In this document: piece after piece, positions 8,190 to 15,420 of the stretch
Position numbering within the stretch: the first letter of the stretch is position 1
Layout: each line of letters begins with the position of its first letter
NCBI GenBank assembly: GCA_963840725.1
Contig: CAWIZY010000016.1
Span: forward strand, 930,001 to 994,000
Origin: CAVWDU01 sp963840725
Lineage (GTDB): Bacteria; Pseudomonadota; Gammaproteobacteria; Pseudomonadales; Halieaceae
DNA length: 64,000 nt
Direction: 5' to 3'
Made by a program: the position numbers and the translations under genes
The notes under the pieces: generated by a model
The model's input: the letters and a program-made list of their open reading frames with translations, nothing else
Database searches by the model: none
Told to the model about the DNA's origin: nothing

Positions 8190-8256
8190 TAAACCAGGGC
8201 AATAAATGTCTAGACCAGGCTTCCCAATCATTAGAGGTAGGTGTCCTGCTTGCTCC
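8190..8256 (+). repeat. 67-bp direct repeat, right copy (contains GGTGTCCTGC)
   Basis: Partner of 6528-6594 (53 of 67 identical, same orientation, no gaps). Together they bracket a 1.6-kb cassette with one gene. The 8025-8360 gap otherwise holds only related short motifs such as GGACACCCACCGAG (near 8072) and its variants, and no gene. Confidence 0.8.
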
Positions 8257-8360
8257 AGTACCGCAGAAAAAACGCGAAGTGTGCTGCTGGATCACTTTGT
8301 CGAAGCCGGGTGCAAAATGCGACACTTAATGTCGGTTTGTGTAAAGGGAGAGGGTTGGAG

Positions 8361-9278
8361 ATGACCGTTGGGGTTGGCCGCCGCGCCCGTAGCATCAAGG
8401 AATTCGGGATCAACGTGGGCGCGCTCGCGCAGATACCGCTGCAACACTTTCGACCGCTTGAAAGCAAGCCGGGCGATGTCTTCATCGCTTCCTGGGCCAA
8501 GAGCGGCACCACCATGATGCAGCAAATGTTCCATCAGCTACGCATGGGTGCGGCGACCGGTGGCGGCGACATGGATTTCGATGACATCAGCCGCATGATC
8601 CCCTGGTAAGACAGCGCCCCGATCATTGATCACGCTATAAACGGGCCGCAATGCGCCAGCCCGCGCGGGTTCAAGTCGCACCGGGAATACGAGCGCTTGC
8701 CCGCGGGCAGGCGCTACGTTGTTACGCTACGCGATCCACATGAAACCTATGTCTCGTTTTACCGGTTTTTCGACGGCTGGAGCATGGAACGCGGCGCAAT
8801 TTCTCTGGAGGAATTTCTCCCGCTGTGGACGTCAGGTGGTCCAGGAGGCTGTGACTACTACACGCATCTGCTGAGTTGGCATGCGCGCCGCAATTAATCA
8901 GGCACGCTGCTTGCGACCTACCAATGGGCAGTGAATAACAAGCCGGCAATGATCGCTCGCCTTGTCGGGTTTTGTGATATCGAGTTGACCGAAGAGCTGG
9001 CAGCACTGGTGGAGCAGATGACTACCCGCGAGTTCATGTTCGAGCATAAAGACAGGTTCGACGACGCGATAGTCTGCGCAGCCTTCGATGCCAGGCTGGG
9101 AATTCCGGCTGACAGCGACTCGACCAAGGTGCAGGCGGCAGGCAGCGACCCGACGCAGGTGGCGCCGGCGATTGCTGAGAAGATCGACGCAATGTGGGCA
9201 GAGCAGGTGGAGCCTGTCACCGGTCACAAGAACTTTGCTTCGTTAGCGGCCGAGATCGACCGCCAGGGAAGCGAATAG
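8361..9278 (+). pseudogene. Sulfotransferase pseudogene with two in-frame stops
   Basis: One frame, interrupted by TAA at 8607-8609 and TAA at 8895-8897, reads through as a complete sulfotransferase (PF00685 type) of about 305 codons from the ATG at 8361. The PAPS-binding P-loop is FIASWAKSGTTMMQQM, and the second conserved element is RRYVVTLRDPHETYVSFYRF followed by FDGW. The C-terminal part (RLVGFCDIELTEELAALVEQ) also fits the family. Flanking residues suggest that the first stop replaced a GAA or similar codon in 'PW-DSAP' and the second a CAA or similar in 'RRN-SGTLLATYQW'. There is no frameshift, so the decay is by point mutation. It lies between the repeat-flanked orphan gene and a truncated CotH gene. 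Confidence 0.85.
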
Positions 9279-9308
9279 CTGTCCCCACAGGCCGTGTGCC
9301 CCTCTAAG

Positions 9309-9854
9309 CTATTGGCCGCTCAAATAACGGCTTAGTGCAGATGCCCGCTCCGTAGCATGTGAAATGAGCATCCTCACCGCGTTATAGAAGTCACTATTGC
9401 CCTCCAGAAATGAGTACCCAGACTTTTCGGTTGTCGCATAGGGCTCGGTCAAGGCCGAGTAGGCATCATAAGTCGACTGCATCAGGCCGGGTTCAAAGGC
9501 ATAAGCCATCACCTCGGCCAAATACGTGTTATAGCTTGCCCTGTACACCTCATCCGCATAGATTTTGGCAATCAAGGACCACTCGGAATCATTCAGATTG
9601 GAGAAATCCAGCGCTACAGCGCCGCCCTGCTTACCCGTTTGCAGGGATTCGTTATTATCCCAGGGGATCCACGTCAATTTCCCGGTGTCGGGATTGTTAT
9701 ACAAGTAATAGTTGTGCGGCATACGGCCGTAAGTATCCCAGTTCTGGATAATCCCGTTGACCGCCAGGTACTTCAAAAATCCGTCTACATCGAACACGGC
9801 CTCCAGGTTTTCCCGCCACGCGGCGGGATCAGTAGTCATTGTGTCGTCATGCAA
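9309..9854 (-). pseudogene. CotH kinase-family protein, C-terminal fragment
   Basis: A 181-codon frame matches the C-terminal third of CotH-family proteins: DGFLKYLAVNGIIQNWDTYG, then MPHNYYLYNNPDTGKLTWIP and WDNNESLQ. The whole N-terminal part, including the kinase core, is missing, and the apparent start (MHDDTMTTDPAAW) is only an internal Met. Sequence upstream of the break (9862 onward) is the AGGACACCC-type repeat that borders the RAYT transposase, so the gene was probably cut at the edge of that element. Full-length CotH proteins are usually 450-700 aa. Confidence 0.8.
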
Positions 9855-9861
9855 AGGAAGC

Positions 9862-9901
9862 TAATCAGGACACCCATGCGAGGAGCTACACAGGACACCC
9901 G
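9862..9901 (-). repeat. Two GGTGTCCTG-type motifs, inverted, left of the RAYT gene
   Basis: TAATCAGGACACCCA (9862-9876) and ACAGGACACCCG (9890-9901) are in inverse orientation to the three copies of TGATGGGTGTCCTGCTTAAG right of the gene. They lie between the broken CotH fragment and the transposase, so they mark the left side of the element. Confidence 0.7.
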
Positions 9902-9990
9902 ACGCATTTCAATCACATTCATCCAACGCGCCGACAAATACCGCCTCAGGTTCTATGCTGCAGTACTGAGAACAACTCCCGAGACTCGAT

Positions 9991-11001
9991 ATGACCCTGC
10001 CGCGCCGCGCTCAAGTGGCATTGAACTGCACACCCTACTATCACTGCATTCCACGCTGCGTGCGGCGGGCGTTTCTCTGCGGAACGGATGCCTACAGCGG
10101 CAAAGATTTTGAACATCGCAAGCAATGGTTACTGGATAGAATAGCGCAGCAGTCCGCCGTGTTTGCTATCGATATTTGCGCCTACGCAATTATGAGCAAT
10201 CACTTTCACCTGGTAATTCGGGTCGAGCCGTCTCGGGTGAAGGATTGGAGCGATGAGGAAGTGCTCCGCCGCTGGACACAGTTGTATAAAGGACCAATTC
10301 TGGTGCAGCAGTGGATGGCCGGCGTGACGCTTTCTACAGCGCAAATGGCTACGGTGAGAGAGATCGTGGCGGTGTGGCGCGGGCGCCTCTCTGATATAAG
10401 CTGGTATATGCGCAGTCTCAACGAGCATATTGCCCGTCGCGCCAACGCGGAGGACGACTGCACGGGCCGATTCTGGGAAGGACGATTTAAAAGTCAGGCC
10501 CTCCTGGATGATGCTGCCCTACTGGCGTGCATGGCCTATGTGGACCTGAACCCGGTGAGGGCGGGGTTGGCGGCTTCTCTGGAAGAGTCCGATTTCACCT
10601 CAGTGCAACAGCGGTTGCGGCTGCTGGCAAGGACAGAAAAATCCGACGATGGCAAAGGTGGATTGCAGCGGGTACCGTTGGCGCCTTTTTCAGGCGCCAA
10701 AACTGTGCCACCATCTCACGAGCCCGAGTTACCGTTTCGACTTTGCGACTATATCAAGCTGGTGGAAGACACTGGCTGTATAACAATACCGGGGAAGCGT
10801 GGTGCACTGTCAGAACACTGCGAGCCGATTCTCCAGCGGCTAGCACTGACAGCGGATCAGTGGCAGTTGCTTTCAGTAAACGTACAGGCGTCCAGCCTGT
10901 CAGTTGTGGGGAATCTGGCCCGGTTGCGTAGTTTCTGCGAGGATACCGGGCGAAGTCGATTACCGCCGCTGGGGATACTTAAACAAGTCTATCAACGGTA
11001 G
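9991..11001 (+). CDS. REP-associated tyrosine transposase (RAYT, Y1/HUH family)
   Basis: A 336-aa protein of the IS200-like Y1 transposase fold as found in RAYT proteins. Visible motifs: an N-terminal strand YYHCIPRCVRRAFLCG, the HUH metal-binding motif in AIMSNHFHLVIRVEPSRV (HFH), then RFWEGRFKSQALLDDAAL and CMAYVDLNPVRAGLAASLEE, the region typical of RAYT C-terminal helices. A catalytic Tyr probably lies in ISWYMRSLNEHIARRAN. RAYTs are single-gene, domesticated-like transposases that process REP palindromes. This copy is bordered by its own short repeats (9862-9901 inverted; 11227-11319 direct), which are the likely substrate. The start is taken at the ATG at 9991, directly after GACTCGAT; no strong ribosome-binding site is visible. 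Confidence 0.85.
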   Translation: MTLPRRAQVALNCTPYYHCIPRCVRRAFLCGTDAYSGKDFEHRKQWLLDRIAQQSAVFAIDICAYAIMSNHFHLVIRVEPSRVKDWSDEEVLRRWTQLYKGPILVQQWMAGVTLSTAQMATVREIVAVWRGRLSDISWYMRSLNEHIARRANAEDDCTGRFWEGRFKSQALLDDAALLACMAYVDLNPVRAGLAASLEESDFTSVQQRLRLLARTEKSDDGKGGLQRVPLAPFSGAKTVPPSHEPELPFRLCDYIKLVEDTGCITIPGKRGALSEHCEPILQRLALTADQWQLLSVNVQASSLSVVGNLARLRSFCEDTGRSRLPPLGILKQVYQR

Positions 11002-11226
11002 CGCTCCAAACCACGGACCCGGCTGTCGACGGCAGTCGGGCGCTTGTTCGTGGTACTAAGGTTCAGCGATCTTCCAGGCAACCCATCAGCAGAGAGGTTC
11101 CGAAACAGCTTTCTGAGGTGTATCTGCACATCTATCGCAATAGCATAAATCTTCGAATTTAAAGTAGGTGAGCGTTGAGGTGGATGTCTTGCCTTTTTTG
11201 CTGCTTTTCCAGTTGCTTACAATTTA

Positions 11227-11319
11227 TGATGGGTGTCCTGCTTAAGTGCAGCTGCTTAAGTCCTTCTAATGATGGGTGTCCTGCTTAAGTGCTTAATGAT
11301 GGGTGTCCTGCTTAAGTGC
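11227..11319 (+). repeat. Three copies of a 23-bp GGGTGTCCTGCTTAAG repeat
   Basis: The 23-bp unit (TGATGGGTGTCCTGCTTAAG plus TGC) is perfect at 11227-11249, 11270-11292 and 11297-11319. The same core GGTGTCCTGC appears in the two 67-bp repeats at 6.5 and 8.2 kb, and in inverse orientation left of the RAYT gene. The rest of 11002-11368 contains no gene. Confidence 0.9.
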
Positions 11320-11368
11320 TCGCGGGCTTAGAGGACCTGCCAACCCGCTCGAGCGGTCGCCTTCACTC

Positions 11369-12772
11369 TCAAGCCGTATCGCCACGACATTCCACCTGCC
11401 TACTGCCCACAAGGTTCGAAGATGCAGCGGACCTGATTTGGTCGAGCCCTGTTGCGTTGTCTGGCCGGTGGTCCACCTGCGGCGGCAAATTGCTTACGCA
11501 GCGCAGCACCTCCGCCTGGTAGCGTTTGCCACGCTCATTGAGCAGGTCCAGGGCATGCAGGGAGGTGGGCACGAAGGCAAATCCGATATCCAGATCCGGG
11601 TGCCATTGGAAGATCGACCCCCCGAAACCCATCCACCCGAAAAAGCCTTCCCTGCCCTCATTGAATTCCCGCTCCAGCCGGGTGCTGTCGGCGGTGCAGG
11701 GCTTGAAGCTGTCCACCCCACCCTGAGTGAACCGGGTTGTGAGCAGCGAGCCCAGCGGAGCCTCCACGGGTTTTTCATGCAGGGCCTCCCAGGCCGCAGG
11801 GGCCAGGATTTGCCTGCCTTCCAGGGTGCCGCCCGCCGACATCATGGCGGCAACTTTCGCCAGCCCCCGGGCGGAACAGGTGGCGTTGGCCGAGGGTGTC
11901 TCTCCCCTGGAAAAAGCGGGATTATTGAAATAGCCGAGAAGAGATTGTCCAGCAAACGGGGGTGGCGCGCCCAGCTTGCGTGCCTTGCGCACCCCCGGCA
12001 CCACACGCATGAGTCGGCCAAGTGTCTGAAAAACATTGTGAACGATGCGCCGGCCCAGGAAACGCGGCACCAGGCCCTGGAGCAACTGGTAACCAATACC
12101 GAGAGAATGCACTCTTGAAACACGTGACAGTTCCTCTTCCCTGACGCCCACAAACACGTCGGCGGCCAGGGGGCCGCTGACCTCCTCGCGGAGGTACTCA
12201 CCAATGGTTCGTCGGGCGGGGTCGACACGCCGGAACAGCTCGTTGACGATCCAGCCCCGGGTCAGTGCGTGATACTCGCGTCGGCCAGCGCCGGCCAGAG
12301 TATAGTTCAGAGAGTGCCCCTCGATCACGCGACCGACGGCATTCTGTTTAATGTTCTCGGTAAACAGGTCTTCCATATCGAGAGACGTGTCGAAGTTAGC
12401 CAGACCCGCCTCGTGCCGCATCAGGTCAGCCACGGTCACGCCATCCTTGCCATTGGCGCCGAACTCCGGCCAGTAATCGACAATTTTGGCGTCGTAGTCG
12501 AGGAGACCCTTGCCCACAAGCGAGGCCATGGCAATCGCCTCCAGGCTCTTGCCGCTGCTGAATACATTGGCCAGTGAATCCGCCGAGTAATTGCCCTCGC
12601 CGGTCATGTCGGCCCACAGATCGACGACGCACTCCCCGCGATGATAGACACACAGCTGAGCACCCCGCTCCGCCAGGGTGCGCATCTCGTGCTCAAACAA
12701 CTGCCGCACGGAATCAAACCCGGGAGCTGAGACACCGTGAATCTGAGGGGTGGTTTTTACTGAACGGTTCAT
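11369..12772 (-). CDS. Serine hydrolase (class C beta-lactamase / EstB-like)
   Basis: A 467-aa member of the beta-lactamase-related serine hydrolase family (PF00144). The SxxK motif is in NVFSSGKSLEAIAMASLVGK (SSGK, near residue 92), the second motif is REYHALTRGWIVNELFRRVD (Tyr near residue 168), and FGWMGFGGSIFQWHPDLDIG near the C-terminus corresponds to the third-motif region and last strands. There is no signal peptide, so it is probably a cytoplasmic esterase or amidase of the EstB type rather than a resistance enzyme. The C-terminal 40 residues (from VDHRPDNATGLDQIRSAASS) look unstructured. It is transcribed alone; the 314 bp upstream contain no gene. Confidence 0.85.
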   Translation of the reverse strand: MNRSVKTTPQIHGVSAPGFDSVRQLFEHEMRTLAERGAQLCVYHRGECVVDLWADMTGEGNYSADSLANVFSSGKSLEAIAMASLVGKGLLDYDAKIVDYWPEFGANGKDGVTVADLMRHEAGLANFDTSLDMEDLFTENIKQNAVGRVIEGHSLNYTLAGAGRREYHALTRGWIVNELFRRVDPARRTIGEYLREEVSGPLAADVFVGVREEELSRVSRVHSLGIGYQLLQGLVPRFLGRRIVHNVFQTLGRLMRVVPGVRKARKLGAPPPFAGQSLLGYFNNPAFSRGETPSANATCSARGLAKVAAMMSAGGTLEGRQILAPAAWEALHEKPVEAPLGSLLTTRFTQGGVDSFKPCTADSTRLEREFNEGREGFFGWMGFGGSIFQWHPDLDIGFAFVPTSLHALDLLNERGKRYQAEVLRCVSNLPPQVDHRPDNATGLDQIRSAASSNLVGSRQVECRGDTA

Positions 12773-13086
12773 CTGTGGCTCCTACTGGTGTCGCAAAATT
12801 ATACCGGGGTGGCCGGGCCTTGTCCGTCTGCGAGTGCGTCGGCTTGTAAGCTATTGTCGGCCAGGGGTCCGAACATTCGCTGCCACGTCAGCGGAACCTG
12901 AGCCGAGTGGGTCACAGGCGTATCCTGCATCAGAACCGCTGAAGGTTGGCTCTACCGGACGGTCGTCGTTGATCTGTTACCCCGCCGCACTGCGGGATAG
13001 TCGATGCGTTCTCAGATTGTATTCCCTGGGCGCTAGCAAGGCCTGGCGTGAAGCGGGTCGGCTGACTTGGGCTGACGGTGGCCTTG
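12773..13086. other. Intergenic stretch without a recognisable gene
   Basis: No credible coding frame, RNA or repeat was recognised between the serine hydrolase and the TerB-like gene. Confidence 0.4.
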
Positions 13087-13521
13087 TCAGTCGCTGTGCA
13101 GCCCTGCGACATCAGCGAAATCGAGCTGCAAGGCCGCCGCAACCATGTTGAAGTAGCTGGCCTCGGACGCTGCAACACGTTCGTCGGCTTTCAATACGTC
13201 GATCAGCGCGTTGATGATGGCCCGGCGATCAGAAATCGGCAATTGCGGACCGACACGGGCAATGAACTTCTCCAGCGGCGTGGTCTCGTAAATAGCTGAG
13301 CGGGCCGCAATACGTACATCACTGCTCTCGATACGCTCACCGAGGTGCGCTTCCAACACGTTTTGAACCACTTCGACTTCTGCGGGATGCGTGTAAGCGT
13401 CAGCATTCGTTGCGCGGGCGAGGACCATCAGCAGAAGCTCACGATACACTTCGGGCGCAGGCGCAGCTCCCTGCTTGCCGCTGAACAGCCGCTTGATGTG
13501 ATTCAGATCGACCAGGGCCAT
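13087..13521 (-). CDS. TerB-like (tellurite resistance family) protein
   Basis: Encodes 144 aa from the ATG at 13521 (MALVDLNHIKRLFSGKQGAA), preceded by AGAGGA at good spacing. The frame is open further upstream, but that part does not look coding. The protein is all-helical and matches the TerB/DjlA-N-like fold: LLLMVLARATNADAYTHPAE at the start (acidic metal-binding first loop) and VLKADERVAASEASYFNMVA near the end, the second TerB helical repeat. Such proteins are cytoplasmic and often linked to envelope or metal stress, but this one stands alone and its role is not known. Confidence 0.8.
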   Translation of the reverse strand: MALVDLNHIKRLFSGKQGAAPAPEVYRELLLMVLARATNADAYTHPAEVEVVQNVLEAHLGERIESSDVRIAARSAIYETTPLEKFIARVGPQLPISDRRAIINALIDVLKADERVAASEASYFNMVAAALQLDFADVAGLHSD

Positions 13522-14081
13522 ACAATGTTCCTCTGTGGAGTCGGTTTCAGTCAGGCCCGCCCGAAGCCAAAATACGTGAACCTCGCTTGTTACCTGAAGT
13601 TTTCCACATGACCGTTCGGTCATGCAGTCGCTTACTTGCATGAATTGGGCAATCACTTGAAACAAGCATGCTGTTATTACTCTAAGGGGTTGCTGCTCAG
13701 CAGTCCAGACAGAACAGAACGCCCACTTTTCCGGTGCCCACGCTGGGTGGAGAACGTAGTGCACTTACTTCAGGAATGTCTTGCTGTTAATGGCCTGATA
13801 ACCATGTGCATTTTCTGAATCTTTGTAACCCTGCATTGTGTCTTCAAACAGACTGATACCAATCCATAGCTTGTTGTTCAGGGGATACCTCTTGCCGGTT
13901 TTTGCCTTCCGGTGGCTGCCTCGAAAACGTTCTTCGAAATCGAAATTCAACAGCCTGCCAGGGCACCTCTGAATAATGGCAGTCGCGCTCAGAGGAGCTC
14001 TGCGCCTGACTAGCTCGTTTCAGTTTTATTACTGAAGTGGGCGACTAGACTTAGAACGATGGCTTGAATGGCAGTTGATGT
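13522..14081. other. Intergenic stretch left of IS3 element, with a doubtful 61-codon frame
   Basis: Contains a minus-strand frame at 13765-13950 (MNFDFEERFRGSHRKAKTGK onward, rich in Lys, Asn and Tyr) that I do not recognise, and the first copy of the dispersed 32-bp repeat (13960-13991). No ribosome-binding site stands out. Confidence 0.35.
13960..13991 (+). repeat. Dispersed 32-bp repeat, copy 1
   Basis: AGGGCACCTCTGAATAATGG, then CAGTCGCGCTCA. Near-identical copies occur at 36813-36844 and 52048-52078 in the same orientation. It resembles the terminal inverted repeat of an insertion sequence, but no transposase is attached. Confidence 0.8.
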
Positions 14082-14152
14082 GGTAAACCCCCCCGGAATT
14101 AGCTGACGTCAAAAGTAGAATTTTCTCGTATTATGAACGCAGGAGATTCTGC

Positions 14153-14419
14153 ATGAAGAAATCACGCTACACAGACAGCCAGATCATCGCCATCCTCAAG
14201 CAAGCCGAGGCAGGTACGCCCGTTCCGGAACTTTGCCGGGAGCATGGTATGAGCGACGCCACGTTCTACAAATGGCGTTCCAAGTTCGGCGGTATGGACG
14301 CCTCTCTCATGAAGCGTATGAAGGAGCTTGAGGAAGAGAATCGCCGCCTCAAGAAGATGTACGCCGAGACCAAATTGGAGGCGGAGATCGTCAAGGAGGC
14401 CATGGCAAAAAAGTGGTGA
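14153..14419 (+). CDS. IS3-family transposase OrfA
   Basis: An 88-aa protein with a helix-turn-helix (SQIIAILKQAEAGTPVPELC, then REHGMSDATFYKWRSKFGGM) followed by a leucine-zipper-like helix (KELEEENRRLKKMYAETKLE). This is the usual OrfA arrangement for binding the IS ends. Its 3' end contains the A_AAA_AAG heptamer, where ribosomes are expected to slip by -1 into orfB. Confidence 0.95.
   Translation: MKKSRYTDSQIIAILKQAEAGTPVPELCREHGMSDATFYKWRSKFGGMDASLMKRMKELEEENRRLKKMYAETKLEAEIVKEAMAKKW
14407..14413 (+). promoter_or_regulatory. Slippery heptamer for -1 programmed frameshifting
   Basis: AAAAAAG is read as A_AAA_AAG in the orfA frame, two codons before the orfA TGA (14417-14419). OrfB lies in the -1 frame, so slippage would yield the OrfAB transposase that IS3 elements need. 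Confidence 0.75.
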
Positions 14420-15240
14420 AGCCATCTCGGCGTAGAGAGATGGCCAAGATCGCTGTGCAGGAGAAAGGCCTGTCGGTACGCCTGGCCTGCCGTGCATTTG
14501 GCATCAGTGAGACCTGCTATCGCTATCAGGCCAAGCTGTCGACTGACAATGCACTGATTGCAGACTGGTTGCTGAGGCTAGCGACGACCAATCGCACCTG
14601 GGGCTTCGGCTTGTGCTTTCTGTACCTCAGGAACGTGAAAGGCTATCCCTATAACCACAAACGCGTGTACCGCATATATAGGGAGCTAGAGCTGAATCTG
14701 CGGATCAAGCCGAAGCGGCGGTTAAAGCGAGAGGTGCCGGACCCCCTGGCTGTTCCTCGTCAGATCAACGCCATGTGGTCCATGGACTTCATGCACGATT
14801 GCCTGGCAGACGGTCGTGGATTCAGAACCTTCAACGTCATTGACGACTATAACCGCGAAGGGCTTGGCATTGAGGTGGACTTTTCTCTACCAGCAGGGCG
14901 AGTTATCCGCGCCCTCGACCAGATCATTGAATGGCGAGGAAAGCCGGTAGCTATTCGCTGTGATAACGGCCCGGAATACATCAGTGGCCAGCTGATAGAG
15001 TGGGCAGAAAAGCGCCAAATCGCGTTACACTACATCCAGCCAGGCAAGCCACAGCAGAACGCTTGTGTGGAAAGGTTCAACCGGACTGTCCGCCATGAAT
15101 GGCTGGATCAGCACTTATTCGAATCGGTCCAGCATGCCCAAGAGACTGCAACGCAGTGGCTCTGGCGCTGCAACACAGAAAGGCCGAATATGGCCATTGG
15201 AGGGATAACCCCGTATCAGAAGTTGGCTCAGGCCGCATAA
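14413..15240 (+). CDS. IS3-family transposase OrfB (DDE integrase domain)
   Basis: A 275-aa retroviral-type integrase (rve). The HTH_21-like region (NRTWGFGLCFLYLRNVKGYP, then YNHKRVYRIYRELELNLRIK) precedes the catalytic core. The DDE residues are seen in MWSMDFMHDCLADGR (first Asp), AIRCDNGPEYISGQLIEWAE (second Asp) and QQNACVERFNRTVRHEWLDQ (Glu). It can only begin with GTG at 14413 if translated alone; it is more likely made as an OrfAB fusion by -1 frameshifting. The last residues NMAIGGITPYQKLAQAA are the normal family end. Confidence 0.95.
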   Translation: MVKPSRRREMAKIAVQEKGLSVRLACRAFGISETCYRYQAKLSTDNALIADWLLRLATTNRTWGFGLCFLYLRNVKGYPYNHKRVYRIYRELELNLRIKPKRRLKREVPDPLAVPRQINAMWSMDFMHDCLADGRGFRTFNVIDDYNREGLGIEVDFSLPAGRVIRALDQIIEWRGKPVAIRCDNGPEYISGQLIEWAEKRQIALHYIQPGKPQQNACVERFNRTVRHEWLDQHLFESVQHAQETATQWLWRCNTERPNMAIGGITPYQKLAQAA

Positions 15241-15420
15241 GGTCTACTTTTGATTGAAGCTAAAAATGGGGGGATTACCCGAGGATCACCGCCAGAGCAA
15301 GATGCCGGGTACTCAGCTAGAACTGACTACTGCCGCGAATGAAAGGGTCGCAGCATAGAGGATCGGGCACTGCCCGGTGTTGTCTGCCAAAGCAGTGGGC
15401 TTATGGGCTGGATGAACCCG

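Larger units (their letters stand above)
14082..15279 (+). mobile_element. IS3-family insertion sequence, apparently intact
   Basis: About 1.2 kb with two overlapping genes, orfA and orfB, and imperfect inverted ends: the left end GGTAAACCCCCCC, then TTAGCT and TCAAAAGTAGA, pairs with the right end, whose reverse complement reads GGTAATCCCCCC with the same TTAGCT and TCAAAAGTAGA blocks. Exact ends are uncertain by a few bases and no target duplication was recognised. Both reading frames are full length, so it may be active. Confidence 0.85.

Noticed and set aside
8607..8897. Possible TAA recoding in the sulfotransferase gene
   Set aside because: Other genes in the window end with TAA and no special context is visible; two nonsense mutations in a gene beside other broken genes are simpler.
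11002..11368. Integron attC sites for the repeats right of the RAYT gene
   Set aside because: No R-box/L-box symmetry of attC was seen and no integrase is present; RAYT association explains them better.
11303..12118. 271-codon plus-strand frame opposite the serine hydrolase
   Set aside because: Antisense shadow; the minus-strand frame has the SxxK and Tyr motifs.
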